In this document: piece by piece, positions 1-6,863 of the stretch
Layout: the number at the start of each line of letters is the position of its first letter
Numbering within the stretch: position 1 is the first letter of the stretch
Origin: a bacterium Ga0077546
GTDB taxonomy: Bacteria; Cyanobacteriota; Vampirovibrionia; Obscuribacterales; Obscuribacteraceae
Assembly: GCA_001464165.1 (NCBI GenBank)
Contig: LNEX01000138.1
Coordinates: 1-9,212, forward strand
Length of the DNA stretch: 9,212 bases
Direction: 5' to 3'
Notes under the pieces: model-generated
Database searches by the model: none
The model's input: the letters and a program-made list of their open reading frames with translations, nothing else
What the model was told of the DNA's origin: nothing
Made by a program: the position numbers and the translations under genes

Positions 1-2730
1 CATCTCTCTCAACGAGAAGCCCGCAAACCAAAATCAGGCGCCACCTATTCTGCCCGCATGGATGTCAGCGCTCTCGATAGAAGACTGACCATAGTTCGCG
101 ATTTCCAATCAAAAACTTTTCAGGTCTTTGATCGCGATCGCAATAATGTTGAAGTAACCCATCAGTTTAAGGGTGAAAGTGGAGAAGACGAAGTTGGCCT
201 GAAACTTACTGGTATGACCCGCGAGCTCTTCCTCAGTACCTGCTTTGTTGGCCAGCGAGAACTGGACGAACATGCCTTTGGTGGGGCCCAAGATTTAGCC
301 ACCCTCGTACAAGGCATTGCCGACTCAGCCAGCCCCTCAGGCACTTCGGCTCAAGCAGTGCGTATACTGGGCGATACCCTTAATCAACTACCAGTCGCCA
401 ATCGAAAAGTTAAGGCAGACAATCTAATTCGCGACCTAGAATTGGTGCGGCAAGATTTACTCAATAAAATTCGTGCCTTTGAAAGAGACCGGCAAGACGT
501 AGCGGCCTCTTTCGATCGTCTGATGATTATCAATCGAGTATTGTCCGGCGATAGCAGCCGCTTCAAAGCAACCGAATATCAGAACCTCAAATTTCAGTTA
601 ACCGACGCCCAAGGGCGCCTGAACAAATTACGCGAAATTCTCAGTCGCCATAAAGAAGTAAGCACACGCCTTTCTCAGCTATCAACAGTAGAAGCTTTTC
701 CACCTGACCTAAAGCGACCAATAGAAGATTTATTAGAGCGCCGCCAGCACAAAGCCGCTGAGCTTGAGCGTATCACCCTGGAACTAGCGCCTCAGCAAGG
801 TTTATACGAAGAAAAGAAAGCTAGTCTAGTATCACGTTCTAAGGGCCTAGACACATTCAGTCTAGATGAAATTCAGCAAGTAGCCTCAATCGCGGGCACT
901 ATGAGCGTGATTGAAGAAGAGATAACCGATCTCAAAGCCCGAAGGAAAAGTGAACGAGAGCGGCTGGCTGGAGCAGAAGCCAGCGAAGCAGAGATAGATG
1001 AAATCAGAAAATCAATGCAATCGCTCGAGGCAGAAGGCATTGAAAATGCACGCTCGTATAATTCACTAATTTTGGCCTTTCAAGATCAAATTACTAACGG
1101 CGAAAGGGCCCTGCATCAATCTCGGGCCAAGCATAAAGAATTTGAGATTAAGCGTAAGCAAGAAGGCGAGAAGAAGCGCAACTTAGCCATTGTGCTTGGT
1201 TTAACTTCAATAATCATGGCAGTACTAGCCGTGGTTTTAATGATTACAGTTAAGCAGGCAGCCTTCATTGCACCGGTTCTTCTGCTATTAGGAATTCTCG
1301 GAATGGCCGGTACGGCCTTCATTGCAGTACCTGTATTCAAGCCTGAAGTAATGTATGCCAGCGATTTTCAAGCTATAGAAGCAGACAAGCTGCGCATCAT
1401 CAACGACCTAGAAGAAAAGCATAATACAGTTGGTGCCCTTGAACTAAAGCTAGATACCTTAGCTCGAAAAGTTGGCCTCGCCGCCAGAGCAGACCTGCTC
1501 GCCAGGCTTGATCAATATGCAGTACAAGCGAGTAAGTTAAAAGAGCTCGACTTAATAGAACAATTGCTTGACCAAAAACAAGCTACATTGTCTAAGTTCA
1601 AAGCCGACCTAACTGTCTTTGTCAACAAAGTCGGCAAGCCAAATGCACAGCTTACAGCCAACACCGCTAAACAGCTCAGCCAAGGCCTCTCAGCCTACAC
1701 AGAGGAAGCTAGAGTACTAGAACAGACCTTCCAAGACGCCAATAGTTCAGCAAGAAAACTAAGTCAGTTAAAAGAAGAACTTGATGATACCGAACAAGCT
1801 CTAGGCAACATATTGCACAAAGTCGGCATGGAACTAGACCTTAGTTCTCCTGCTGCTATCGCTCGTGGTCTGGAAGAGATCAGCGAGCGCATCAACGATG
1901 AACTGACTAGCCTAGAGAGCGAAAGCGGCACCGCGATAGCTGAACTGCCCTCAGTAGTGAAAGGACTGGAAGACTACCAAACAAGGGTGATTCAGCAGCT
2001 TGATGCTCTGCGCTCGCAGTTCCCTGGCGTTGAAACAATGCCACCAATTAGCGAAGAAGAAACAGAAGGCGAAGAAGCCCCCCAAGATCTAGCCAAAGTC
2101 GAAGGCCTGAAAGAAGAGAGAGAAGAACTTCTCCAGCGAGTAAGGACACTTTCTGGCAATTGTGATGAACAATATCTATCATGCTTAGAAGAACTAGACC
2201 TCACTGAATTTAAGCTGCACAGCGCCAAACGTGCCAAAGTTGCCTTAGAAATTGCGCGCGACAGCCTCAAGCGCTTAAGTGGCGAAAATTACATAGATTG
2301 GGCCACTAACCTCAACAACATAGGCAAAGAGATGCTGAGCAAGCTTGGCCTAGACTATGAGGAAGTGCGCTTTGACCCAGAACTTAGACTAGTAGCTCGT
2401 CGTAAGAATCAGAAAGAAGACATTTCCTCTGCTGAAATTATGAACCAACTTTCTATCGGCACTAAAGAACAATTACACTGGCTTGCCCGCATGATCGTTG
2501 CTCGTTTTCTCTCGCGCCAAAACGCTCTGCCTATAATTATGGATGAACCTTTTTCAGAGGCCGATGACGACCGTTTCTTGAAGATGATGCGCTTCTTGAT
2601 CAATGTCATTGCCAAAGAGCACCAGATCATTCTATTTAGTTGCCACCAGCAAAGACACAGCTGGCTGCGCAGTCAACTAGACGACCCCGAAAAAGGGCGT
2701 TTGCTCTTCTGCCGCCGCTCTAAGTCTTAA
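1..2730 (+). CDS. YhaN-like SMC/Rad50-type AAA ATPase with central membrane segments (5' partial)
   Basis: The frame is open from base 1, so the gene enters from the left. The ATG at 58 is internal, because the Walker A loop expected at the N-terminus of this ABC-type family is missing. Counting from that ATG: the text resembles the YhaN N-terminal lobe (RDF near residue 15, Q-loop FVGQREL with Gln66). Long Lys/Glu-rich coiled coils then flank two hydrophobic segments at about 375-400 and 401-425. The C-terminal lobe has a signature-like LSIGTKEQL at 798-806, Walker B LPIIMDEP at 824-831 (Asp829, Glu830) and a switch His in FSCH at 863. There is no CxxC zinc hook. Known for the family: Rad50/SbcC-like ATPases often paired with a metallophosphoesterase nuclease; any such partner would lie upstream, out of view. 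Membrane anchoring is inferred from the hydrophobic pair. A DNA repair or surveillance role is inference only. Confidence 0.85.
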   Translation, partial: HLSQREARKPKSGATYSARMDVSALDRRLTIVRDFQSKTFQVFDRDRNNVEVTHQFKGESGEDEVGLKLTGMTRELFLSTCFVGQRELDEHAFGGAQDLATLVQGIADSASPSGTSAQAVRILGDTLNQLPVANRKVKADNLIRDLELVRQDLLNKIRAFERDRQDVAASFDRLMIINRVLSGDSSRFKATEYQNLKFQLTDAQGRLNKLREILSRHKEVSTRLSQLSTVEAFPPDLKRPIEDLLERRQHKAAELERITLELAPQQGLYEEKKASLVSRSKGLDTFSLDEIQQVASIAGTMSVIEEEITDLKARRKSERERLAGAEASEAEIDEIRKSMQSLEAEGIENARSYNSLILAFQDQITNGERALHQSRAKHKEFEIKRKQEGEKKRNLAIVLGLTSIIMAVLAVVLMITVKQAAFIAPVLLLLGILGMAGTAFIAVPVFKPEVMYASDFQAIEADKLRIINDLEEKHNTVGALELKLDTLARKVGLAARADLLARLDQYAVQASKLKELDLIEQLLDQKQATLSKFKADLTVFVNKVGKPNAQLTANTAKQLSQGLSAYTEEARVLEQTFQDANSSARKLSQLKEELDDTEQALGNILHKVGMELDLSSPAAIARGLEEISERINDELTSLESESGTAIAELPSVVKGLEDYQTRVIQQLDALRSQFPGVETMPPISEEETEGEEAPQDLAKVEGLKEEREELLQRVRTLSGNCDEQYLSCLEELDLTEFKLHSAKRAKVALEIARDSLKRLSGENYIDWATNLNNIGKEMLSKLGLDYEEVRFDPELRLVARRKNQKEDISSAEIMNQLSIGTKEQLHWLARMIVARFLSRQNALPIIMDEPFSEADDDRFLKMMRFLINVIAKEHQIILFSCHQQRHSWLRSQLDDPEKGRLLFCRRSKS

Positions 2731-2801
2731 AGAGTCAGTTAACTGAATTAGTTAGCGATCCTGGCTTCATTTGCTCTACCTGCTCGACTTGTAAGAAGAT
2801 C

Positions 2802-2839
2802 AAAAAGGGAAGATTTTTTCGAAAAAATCTTCCCTTTTT
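2802..2839. terminator. Bidirectional intrinsic terminator, perfect palindrome
   Basis: Two 18-base arms (2802-2819 and 2822-2839) are exact reverse complements around a central CG, so the whole 38 bases read the same on both strands. Each strand has a GGGAAG core and ends in a run of five T after the stem. It lies between convergent stop codons (plus-strand gene ending at 2730, minus-strand gene ending at 2849). It therefore can end transcription from both sides. Confidence 0.9.
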
Positions 2840-2848
2840 AATTGCCGT

Positions 2849-3901
2849 TTACCTCGATGGTCCAAAGCTCTTAATGCCATGGCGATTGAGATAGCCCGAT
2901 ACCGACTTAATGCGACCATCCGGGCTATAGGCACTTTTTCTTGTATCTTCTTTGGTGCCCAATTCGGGAGCGAATCGAGCACTAGAATCAACTTGGCCGC
3001 GAGAATTGCGATAATCTTCGTGTTTATCATATTTCTTCTTGCCATAGTCAGAATAGGCCATCACATCAAATTGCGAATATGGCAAAAAAGGCCGCTGTGC
3101 CATACGTTCGTGCATGATCACATCTGTAGTCTTGAAGGCACCGGCAGGAGCCTTGCCACCCATTTGCAAGGTTTGCGCCGCTAGTGCTGTATTTAATATG
3201 GTGTCAGATGTGTTCAAGCGAGTACGGGCCTCGTACTGCTGATCAAAGCCCTGCATCTGACTTCTGGCAACCATAGCTGGCGGGTGTTTGGCAATGTGAG
3301 CTAACTGCATGCGCGAAAATGTCTGGCGTTTCTGTTCAAGGGAGCCTGATGAGAGCCAAACTTGATTGAGTTGCTGGGCAAAGCCAAGCTCTTCAATCAA
3401 GTCTTGTGAATCCCAATAGCCAGGCAGGCAATGCAAAACCGTTCCGTCAGCAGCCAATACAAACATTTGAATATTATGAGGCCCTGCCCCGTTGGTAGTG
3501 CGCACGGCATTACCATTGATTTCGTGGCGGCCCGACATACCAGCATAAGGCTGACCAGTAATATCGTAGGTGCCACAGACATAATTGTTTTTGAGATATG
3601 AGAGAACTGATTCGTTCGAGAGCGACACGGCTCTCAGGCTATTGCCAGCACTTCAGGTGGCGCCGTCTAATTTGCCCAGAATGTGAACCCAGAGCAAAGG
3701 TCTGCCTTTTTGTTTGGCCGAATCTTCAGCATCGCGCAGATTGCTAAACCAATAAACTTGCTTTGTCAGGTTATCGACGTTTGTTCTAGCTTCGCGTCCG
3801 TCAATGACGCCAGGGGCAGCATAGGCCGCGCCATAGAAGCCACCTAAGAGGGTTAACGCCACGGCACAATAGGCCTTCACATTGAATAGTCGCATGAGCA
3901 T
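2849..3901 (-). CDS. Secreted thioredoxin-like protein with in-frame UGA; candidate selenoprotein
   Basis: The gene reads in one frame from ATG 3901 to TAA 2849-2851, interrupted only by TGA at 3653-3655. Read through, it gives 350 residues. The start is chosen for the GGGTGA at 3904-3909, two bases before the ATG, and for the signal peptide that follows (cleavage likely after AYA near residue 28). ATG 3895 is an alternative. ATG 3925 and 4027 are less likely; 4027 lies inside the divergent gene. Fold: the stretch [18 protein letters not shown] followed by strand RPLLWVHIL looks like a thioredoxin-like N-half. The sequence [12 protein letters not shown] starts the helix, with the UGA as residue 83. 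GAGPHN (Pro about 141) fits the cis-Pro loop, and [13 protein letters not shown] fits the last strands. About 150 C-terminal residues are polar with no known domain. Cys109 and Cys158 are the other mature cysteines. An exported redox enzyme is inferred. A disrupted gene is the main alternative. Confidence 0.7.
3618..3635 (-). promoter_or_regulatory. SECIS-like stem-loop just downstream of the UGA
   Basis: On the coding strand GAGAGC (3635-3630) pairs perfectly with GCTCTC (3623-3618) around the loop CGTGTC. A U·G wobble (3636 with 3617) can extend the stem. The loop begins 23 bases after the TGA. Bacterial SECIS elements, as described for bSECISearch-type models, have a short stem, a small apical loop with a G among its first two bases, and a UGA-to-loop distance of about 16-37 bases. 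This hairpin meets all three, with G as the second loop base. From memory, the E. coli fdhF element also has a six-base loop closed by GC pairs. A 6-bp hairpin can occur by chance, so this supports but does not prove recoding. Confidence 0.45.
3653..3655 (-). other. In-frame TGA, candidate selenocysteine codon (residue 83)
   Basis: The codon lies between ...LDGAT and SAGNSLRA, at the start of the first helix of the thioredoxin-like fold. This is the place where the active-site cysteine normally sits. The reading frame does not shift across it: 82 codons precede it and 267 follow before TAA, both with normal protein-like sequence. The window shows no other in-frame TGA inside a gene. Selenocysteine is an inference. 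A TGC or TGT to TGA change by mutation or miscall gives the same picture. Confidence 0.5.
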
Positions 3902-3903
3902 TT

Positions 3904-3909
3904 TCACCC
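3904..3909 (-). promoter_or_regulatory. Shine-Dalgarno-like site deciding the thioredoxin-like start
   Basis: The coding strand reads GGGTGA followed by AA and then ATG at 3901. GGTGA pairs with the 3' part of the anti-SD sequence, so the short gap is normal. It favours ATG 3901 over ATG 3925, which has no such site. ATG 3895 could use it with eight bases between. The other 100 bases up to 4009 are the divergent gap towards the HEAT-repeat gene; I found no convincing -35/-10 pair there on either strand. Confidence 0.4.
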
Positions 3910-4009
3910 GAGCAATAGAGAACATATGACCATCATCTACCCATAGGTGCATTTTGTACAACCAGGCTAGATTAATTTCCAGCCAGAGCAAATATGCGAA
4001 CATACAAGA

Positions 4010-5590
4010 ATGTCGACCTCTGACCATTACCAGGTAATTTGGAATTACCTACAGAATAAGAAACTCTTCGCCGAAGCAAAGCTGAGCGAAGCTCTCGAAC
4101 AAGCCGTAGCCCACGACGATATCACCAGCATCTATTTAGTAACTGGGCTTTGCTTGCACCCAACAGCAGAAATTCGGGAAAAGGCCTGGGCTGTCATCGA
4201 CTACCTTCTAAGAGACGTGACCCCACAAGACCTAGTCAAAATCGACATTGTCACTCGCAGCTATCGAATAATAATCGAGCAAATCAAATTGCTTGACGAC
4301 CTAACTATTCCAACGAATGTATTGGGACTGTTCTCGTTTAATCCCAATGGTTTCATCCGCGAAAAAGCCTTGAGGCAATTAGCAAATCGCTTTGATGGAA
4401 GAGAACTGCCGTTCATTCTGCTCCGCGCCAATGACTGGGTAGAAAGCATCCACGATCAGGCAATTGCAGCCCTACGAGAGCGACTCGAAGGAGACTACTC
4501 TAGGCACTTCACAGACAATCTTTACCTCATCAAACATCTATCAACTTTAGAGAGATACAACCACGAAGGCATTCAGGAGTTAATAGCGAATGTCTTGTGC
4601 TCGCCTCAATATGAGCCTGAACTACTAAATTATCTCAATTCAGAAAGAGCATCAGAAAGGCTTTTTGCTTTTACACTTTTACTAAAAATAGAGTCACCAA
4701 CTTCGGTTAAAACCGCTATAAATGCAGGTCTGGCCAGCAAAGATGCGTTGATTAGACATAGGGCCCTCGATTTTGCCTTAACAAGCAGCAACGTCAATTT
4801 GATTGAACGGCCAATGGCCTCGCTTCTCACTGATTCAGCAGCGACAGTGCGGCTTGAAGCTTTACACTGGTTGGCTGAGAAACAAGATTGCCGCGATATT
4901 TTAGAAGCTGCATTTTTTGATAGTAGTTTTGCCGTGCGCCTATTCGCCCGCTATCGCCTGAAAGAAGTAGATGCCAAAGATATTTACACACGAAATTTAC
5001 AAACTAAAAATTACTCTCTCTTGTTTACACTGAGAGGTCTCATCGAAATCAAGGCAGAGCTGCCAATTGATTTGATAGAACCGTTAACCAGTTCCTCACG
5101 CGGTAAAGTGCGCGCTCTGGCCTATGAATTACTTTTGGCTCAAGACAAAATAGCAGACAAAGAAGCAATTGTTTTTCGAGCCCTGCTAGACCAAAGTAAT
5201 CACTGCACAAAATCGGCCCACAAATATCTTGAAGCCAATGCTGATTCAGTTGCTATAGAATCAATCTGGGAACTATTCAACCAAGAGCTTCCGCTAGCAG
5301 CAAAGCTCACACTGCTCTCAGCTATAGCAGACTCACCGCCCTGGATCAGCCTGCCTTACCTCCTTGCCGCTAAAGTAAAAATTCAAGCCAAATTCGAGTC
5401 AGCTAACGAGGCTCACTTAGATAAAGCCATCGATTGCGCCCTTGAACACTGGCTCGATAAAACAGTTCACAATTTCACCAATCCCAGCCCCTCAAGCCTG
5501 AATAAACTTCAGAGTTCGCTAGAGGAAGCAAAATCAGTGCTGAAGCCTAAACAATACCAGAGCATAAAGGCCGTCTTGAACCGTCACTAA
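4010..5590 (+). CDS. HEAT-repeat-like alpha-solenoid protein, function unknown
   Basis: The 526-residue product has no signal peptide or membrane segment, so it is probably cytoplasmic. It is almost wholly helical, made of degenerate repeats of the HEAT type. Typical second-helix cores are FIREKALRQLANRF, LIRHRALDFAL, TVRLEALHWLAE and KVRALAYELLLA, each followed by a turn and another Leu/Ala-rich helix. Such solenoids are protein-binding scaffolds; no catalytic motif is visible. An in-frame TAG at 3968-3970 limits how far upstream the start can be, and the ATG at 4010 is the first good choice, though it has no clear Shine-Dalgarno site. The DUF2625 gene follows after 21 bases, so the two are probably co-transcribed. 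The partner of the solenoid cannot be told from the sequence. Confidence 0.8.
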   Translation: MSTSDHYQVIWNYLQNKKLFAEAKLSEALEQAVAHDDITSIYLVTGLCLHPTAEIREKAWAVIDYLLRDVTPQDLVKIDIVTRSYRIIIEQIKLLDDLTIPTNVLGLFSFNPNGFIREKALRQLANRFDGRELPFILLRANDWVESIHDQAIAALRERLEGDYSRHFTDNLYLIKHLSTLERYNHEGIQELIANVLCSPQYEPELLNYLNSERASERLFAFTLLLKIESPTSVKTAINAGLASKDALIRHRALDFALTSSNVNLIERPMASLLTDSAATVRLEALHWLAEKQDCRDILEAAFFDSSFAVRLFARYRLKEVDAKDIYTRNLQTKNYSLLFTLRGLIEIKAELPIDLIEPLTSSSRGKVRALAYELLLAQDKIADKEAIVFRALLDQSNHCTKSAHKYLEANADSVAIESIWELFNQELPLAAKLTLLSAIADSPPWISLPYLLAAKVKIQAKFESANEAHLDKAIDCALEHWLDKTVHNFTNPSPSSLNKLQSSLEEAKSVLKPKQYQSIKAVLNRH

Positions 5591-5611
5591 GGGCCAATTT
5601 ATTAGCTCCTC

Positions 5612-6331
5612 TTGTCGGTGGATAAGCGCCCTCTCAGTGAATTAGTCAGCAACGACCCAGCCTGGCCCATGGTCAAAGGCTGGCTGAGCGAAGCAAAAAA
5701 CATGGTAGAAGTTTTACCGGCTACAGCACCACAGAACGCTGAGGCATTAATGGCCACCCAAGTGACGACTAGGTCTTCTATGGGTTCAATTATTTACGAG
5801 ACCGGCGGCATTTTGGTTGACCACGGCTGGATACGCATCCTCGGGTCAGGTAGCAGCAAACTTCCTCGCACCCTTCCAGACTGGAACATCACAGCCACTG
5901 GCAGCGGCCCGGGCGAAAATGATTTTCTCTTGATTGGTGATGATGTAATCGGCGGCTTCTTCGCTCTCAATGGCGGCGGCCTGCCAGGAAAGCAAGGAAA
6001 TATCTGCTACTTTGCCCCAGATACTTTAGAGTGGGAAGACCTCGACATTCCTTACAGCGGCTTTTTAGAGTTCTGCTTGCACGGTGACCTCGAAACATAT
6101 TACAAAGCCTTCCGCTGGACAGGCTGGCAGACCGATGTTGCCGCCCTAAGCGGCGACGAGGCTTATTCTGCCTTCCCCTTCTACTTTACTGAAACAGCCG
6201 ACACCAAGCGCGATCGCAAACCGGTCACAGTTGCTGAACTCTATGAGTTGTTAGTGATTTACTGGCCCAATCAAATTGAAAAACAGCGCCTCAAGCCCGG
6301 TCAGCAAATCAAAATTCAAATAAGCGAGTAG
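5612..6331 (+). CDS. DUF2625 family protein
   Basis: The product is about 239 residues, the full length I expect for DUF2625. Recognised blocks in order: RPLSELVSNDPAWPMVKGWL (residues 6-25), VEVLPA, QVTTRSSMGSIIYETGGILV then DHGWIRILGSGS, LPDWN, DDVIGGFFALNGG, FAPDTLEWEDL, FLEFCLHGDLETYYKAFRW, and ALSGDEAYSAFPFYF. The C-terminal 40 residues are less conserved and end in a short basic tail. Family function is unknown; no catalytic residues can be named. The first codon appears to be TTG 5612; GTG 5618 would leave the family N-terminus equally intact, and neither has a visible Shine-Dalgarno site. Reinitiation after the upstream stop 21 bases away would fit. It probably shares a transcript with the HEAT-repeat gene and the following acetyltransferase gene. 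Confidence 0.85.
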   Translation: MSVDKRPLSELVSNDPAWPMVKGWLSEAKNMVEVLPATAPQNAEALMATQVTTRSSMGSIIYETGGILVDHGWIRILGSGSSKLPRTLPDWNITATGSGPGENDFLLIGDDVIGGFFALNGGGLPGKQGNICYFAPDTLEWEDLDIPYSGFLEFCLHGDLETYYKAFRWTGWQTDVAALSGDEAYSAFPFYFTETADTKRDRKPVTVAELYELLVIYWPNQIEKQRLKPGQQIKIQISE

Positions 6332-6340
6332 CAATTTAGT

Positions 6341-6853
6341 ATGAGCAGCTCTGGCCAAATAACGATTGAAGACTATCGTCCTGAACATTTTCAGGCAATT
6401 CAAAGCTTTGTTGAAATTATTCAAGACACAGAGAGCGGCCTTGTGCCGGGACTCAAAAGCGGTGCTGAAATCAAAGAATGGTATGCTCAATCTTTAGTAG
6501 AATCTACAAATTTAAAACAGGGTGTCATTCTCGTGGCACTTGCAGAGCAGGAAGCCATTGGTTTTGTTTGCGCCTGGGTAGAGGATGACGACAAACTGGT
6601 ACTAGATTCAGTGCGCAAATGTGCGTATATTTCAGATATTTGTGTCAGCTCCAACTGGCGCGGTCATGGTGTGGCAGGCCAGCTTTTGCACGCTATTGAA
6701 AAGGCGATGAAAGAGCTTGGCTGCCTGCGTATTCGCCTCTGCGCCAAACGCGATAATCTAGCCGCCATCAAATGTTATGAAGGTCAAGGTTACCAAACGT
6801 ATGAAACTGTACTTTCAAAAAATCTAGCGCAACCCTTGGCTCAATCAATCTAA
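6341..6853 (+). CDS. GNAT family N-acetyltransferase
   Basis: The 170-residue product has the standard GNAT length and layout. An N-terminal beta-strand/helix (TIEDYRPEHFQAIQSF) is followed by the strand VILVALAEQEAIGFVCAWV. Motif A is at about 97-120, ISDICVSSNWRGHGVAGQLL, with the acetyl-CoA pyrophosphate-binding R107xxG110xA112. Motif B is LRIRLCAKRDNLAAIKCYEG, with Asn139 and Tyr146 in the usual places, then GYQTYE. It transfers an acetyl group from acetyl-CoA to an amine; the substrate cannot be told. The ATG lies nine bases after the DUF2625 stop and has only a weak ribosome-binding site, so translation is probably coupled within the operon. Its stop lies ten bases from the stop of the convergent acyltransferase gene, and I see no terminator hairpin in the gap. 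Confidence 0.9.
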   Translation: MSSSGQITIEDYRPEHFQAIQSFVEIIQDTESGLVPGLKSGAEIKEWYAQSLVESTNLKQGVILVALAEQEAIGFVCAWVEDDDKLVLDSVRKCAYISDICVSSNWRGHGVAGQLLHAIEKAMKELGCLRIRLCAKRDNLAAIKCYEGQGYQTYETVLSKNLAQPLAQSI

Positions 6854-6863
6854 ACTCTAATAT

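Noticed and set aside
2879..3184. Plus-strand open frame of 101 codons with a hydrophobic stretch
   Set aside because: It lies entirely antisense to the thioredoxin-like gene, has no family-like sequence, and the opposite strand has clear protein motifs.
2849..3628. A separate 259-residue gene starting at GTG 3628
   Set aside because: It has no ribosome-binding site, starts in the middle of a thioredoxin-like fold, and is in the same frame as the piece upstream of the TGA. It is the C-terminal part of one gene.
3653..3655. TGA as a general sense codon (Trp or Gly, as in codes 4 and 25)
   Set aside because: The other genes use TGG for Trp and contain no in-frame TGA over about 2,700 codons, so general reassignment does not fit.
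3653..4027. A separate 124-residue secreted protein starting at ATG 4027
   Set aside because: It stops in the middle of the fold, and ATG 4027 lies inside the divergent HEAT-repeat gene. The signal peptide points to a start at 3901 or 3895.
6854..6863. Terminator between the convergent acetyltransferase and plsC genes
   Set aside because: Only ten bases separate the stops, and the small CTAA/TTAG symmetry nearby is too weak to be a terminator stem.
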